Assembly: GCA_004154925.1 (NCBI GenBank)
Contig: QJNS01000081.1
Span: forward strand, 62,001 to 126,000
Origin: Monosporascus cannonballus
Lineage: Eukaryota; Ascomycota; Sordariomycetes; Xylariales
Reading direction: 5' to 3'
Length of the DNA: 64,000 bases
A program made the position numbers and the translations under genes. Under the pieces are notes generated by a model, which was given only the letters and a program-made list of their open reading frames with translations, had not been told where the DNA came from and made no database searches. Below are positions 61,661 to 64,000 of the stretch, piece after piece (the first letter of the stretch is position 1; every line of letters starts with the position of its first letter).

Positions 61661-62387
61661 AATGCAGTAAATTATTTGGTTCCGTAAAATCGGTTCTTTA
61701 TTTCTGTAATTAAGAGTAATAATATTTAATTCTTAATAATAATATTATTTAATTATTGATAATCAACTATAAATCGTAATTTCGTATTTTTTTTAAGTAC
61801 GAAAAACATAAGGTATCCTGCTGGTAATTTTAAAAGTTAAATCCATTTTTTTATTACCGACTTTTCAGGTATTTTTTAAAAATGTGTAACTTATTTTTAC
61901 TAAAGTTATAAATAAGGTAAAACTTTGTCGAAAATCCTTTTTTAAGGATTATTTCATAATCCTATTCGTTATATTCTAATAATTTCGTATTAAGCTTCTT
62001 TTTAAAATATTGCTTATATCTGTAATATTATAATAATATATTAATTAGATTTTCTAATTCCTTAAGTTATTATTTTTGCTATTCCAAATTATTATTTAAT
62101 TGCTTTAATTTTGTTACGATAATAATAACGATATATCGTATTTTTTTTAATATATATTTTTTTATACTTTATTCTTTTAGGTAATAATATATTTATCGTA
62201 TTCTTATACCTGCATTTGTCGCCATTATTAATTAAGTATTAAGATCTTAATTTTTTTTATTTATTAATAAAGAATAAAACGAATTTTATCTGGCCAGTTT
62301 CGCCGTTAATCAAAATTTCGTACTGGCATATCCATAATAATCTTAAGATTATATCGTAATTCTTAAGTAAAACGATATCGAAATTAA

Positions 62388-62618
62388 CTATTTAATATCA
62401 TTTTTAATAAAAATCTTAAGGTAATCAATTTCGCATATAACTTTTCCGTTATCGTAAACAAATTCCTGACTTTTAGCATTCGTTATTATATAAAGTTTTA
62501 ATTTATATTTCCATAAAAATTTAAGCTTATTAACCATATCTGGTATAATATAATTTCCGCTTAAAGTTTCGCAGTCTACCATTACGGTATACCAATACGT
62601 TCCGATTCGTATGTCCAA
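62388..62618 (-). pseudogene. retropepsin (aspartic protease) region of element C
   Basis: A 76-codon minus-strand frame reads VMVDCETLSGNYIIPDMVNK and then KYKLKLYIITNA. It corresponds to the gypsy protease core xxVDSGATGNFIxPxxVxK followed by KxxPYxxTNAxG. The catalytic Asp is kept, but the following Ser/Thr-Gly is disrupted (CETLSGN). It lies upstream of RT in element orientation, as expected. Confidence 0.75.
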
Positions 62619-63553
62619 AATAATAAGGTTATTAACGTTTTTTATCGTCGCGTTTAAAGCCTTTTTCGGAAATTCTCTTTAATTCCTTTAGGTTTCGTTA
62701 TTCTGCGGCTTTTTTATAAATAACCTTTTTTTTTAACTTTTATTTGAATTTATCGAACTTTGTTTATATTTTTTCGTTTAACGCGTTAAGCTATTATAAC
62801 TATCGTTATTACCGGCGTATTATTTTTTCGAACCGTATTAATTGTTTTTAATTTTCTTGCAATTTCTTTCTTTATTAAATAAATTATTTTCTTATATTTA
62901 CGATTATATCCTATTATACGTCGTTTTAATTATCGTTCCAGAAATTTTTTGTAAACTAATATATTTTTTCCTTAATAATTTTCTTTTTTTAAAGATTTAT
63001 AATAAATATTAATTAAAAATAAAGGTCCGTAATAATTTTCTAATAATGTTTTTTTACCGTACGCTAAATCAACTTTTTTCCGTTTAATAATTATACCATT
63101 TATAATAATAAAAAGGTTTTTTTTACAGATATTATTTTTTAGACCAACTTTTTATTTCGGCCAATTGCTAAATATTTCCTGGGGTTATGGTTCGAAAATA
63201 TCGATATTATTACTTATTATTTTTGTTATTTCCGGTACGATTTAAAAAATCAAATCCCTTATAATACATACGAGTAATTTATTCGTAAATATATTATTTT
63301 CGTTTTTTATGGTCGGGATATTTTCGTCGTCGACAATATATAGCATATATTCTGCCGTATCGATTAAGGATTCCGGGACAAATTTCCTTTATCCAGTTTT
63401 AATATTTACGTAATTATCCTTATAATATTTCTTGTTATACTTACGATATTTATTAAGCCAGCTTTCTGGTTTTTCGTATTTTGCGTCAAATTTCTTATCG
63501 TAATAATTTTTATTAAACCTTTTGTTATAAGCCAAATATATATTTAACTTGGA

Positions 63554-63850
63554 TTATGTTAATAACCTTATTATTATTTCCTTAATCATTTCTGGATTAT
63601 TCCTCCGATATAAAGATCTAGTTATTTTATCGTAGCTTTTTAAGTTTTTTGCACTTATAAGGCTTATATCCCATTTTGCCATTATTAAAATATTTAATTT
63701 AACTTTAATTTTATCTATAAGTAACGCCGAATTCCATAAATCCTGGCGCCGTTCCGTAAAAAATAAAGGGTGTATTTCGTTTTTTCTCTTAGTTAAACTT
63801 ATATCCCGAACGTAAAGCATATTATCTTTTTTTTTCCTATTATTTTTCAA
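63554..63850 (-). pseudogene. possible gag remnant of element C
   Basis: A 98-codon minus-strand frame, basic and charged, with RRQDLWNSALLIDKIKVKLN and NNPEMIKEIIIRL. It lies upstream of the protease, where gag belongs. I recognise no zinc knuckle within it, so the assignment rests mainly on position. Confidence 0.45.
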
Positions 63851-64000
63851 ATTGTCGATTATTAATCTTAATTACCTTTGTAATATACCGATCCAGGGTA
63901 ATTAATCGCTTAATCCGAATAATTTTATTTTTTATATTATCCTTTAACTCTTTATAAAACATATCGATAAAGGTATTGGCCTTATTATTTTTCTATCCCG

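Larger units (their letters stand above)
58209..64000 (-). mobile_element. Ty3/gypsy retrotransposon C (family of A and B), cut by window end
   Basis: Its 3' LTR (58209-58590) is followed by a polypurine tract, the opposite-strand accessory-frame relic, then minus-strand RNase H (~60.9 kb), RT with an intact YLDD box (61462-61473), protease (62388-62618) and a possible gag piece (63554-63850). This gene order is complete for Ty3/gypsy read on the minus strand. The 5' LTR lies beyond the window. It is less mutated than A in places but still has many stops. Confidence 0.88.

Noticed and set aside
1..64000. CRISPR arrays, rRNA genes, bacterial operons, telomere repeats
   Set aside because: No regularly spaced identical repeats, rRNA motifs, ribosome-binding-site-led gene strings or TTAGGG arrays were seen. 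A single TAACCCTAA-like motif is not present in tandem.

Overview
The window looks like an AT-rich, gene-poor block from a filamentous ascomycete. A hypocrealean or other sordariomycete is my guess, not something the sequence proves. Almost all of it is dead LTR retrotransposons whose coding frames are broken by stops. Wherever two copies of a repeat can be compared they differ mostly by C-to-T and G-to-A changes, which is the mark of repeat-induced point mutation (RIP). There are no bacterial operons, no CRISPR array, no rRNA genes and no convincing intact tRNA. Only two intact protein genes are visible, each in a small GC-normal or GC-rich island.

Layout: 1 to about 5.8 kb is a Ty3/gypsy relic with pol on the minus strand. 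5.8 to 9.7 kb is AT-rich debris. 9.7 to 11.35 kb is a nest of LTRs: a short solo LTR (TSD TTTTC) split by a 351-bp solo LTR (TSD TGTAA), followed by gypsy element A (10870-17817, TSD CAATG, pol on minus). 18.4 to 21.9 kb holds a GC-rich, intronless gene for a secreted endonuclease/exonuclease/phosphatase-fold protein with a jacalin-like C-terminal domain, lying between two ~100-bp direct repeats. 22.1 to about 28.6 kb is gypsy element B, carrying two ~280-bp inverted-repeat elements. 28.6 to 38.9 kb is mostly featureless AT-rich DNA with a few LTR relics. 39.0 to 44.9 kb is a Ty1/copia element (TSD GGACC, 163-bp LTRs) inserted into an older solo LTR. 44.9 to 46.9 kb holds an intact haem-dependent aldoxime dehydratase gene on the minus strand. 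48.1 to about 55.4 kb is a plus-strand gypsy relic (E). 57.05 to 58.2 kb is an unmutated island with no clear gene. 58.2 kb to the end is gypsy element C, of the same family as A and B, cut by the window edge.

The two genes do not form a pathway together. The dehydratase makes nitriles from aldoximes, and no nitrilase or aldoxime-forming P450 lies beside it. The phosphatase-fold protein looks actinobacterial in domain make-up, leader and codon use, and may be a horizontal acquisition that now has a fungal-type TATA promoter. The repeats give a readable insertion history, and mutation intensity falls off toward the single-copy islands.
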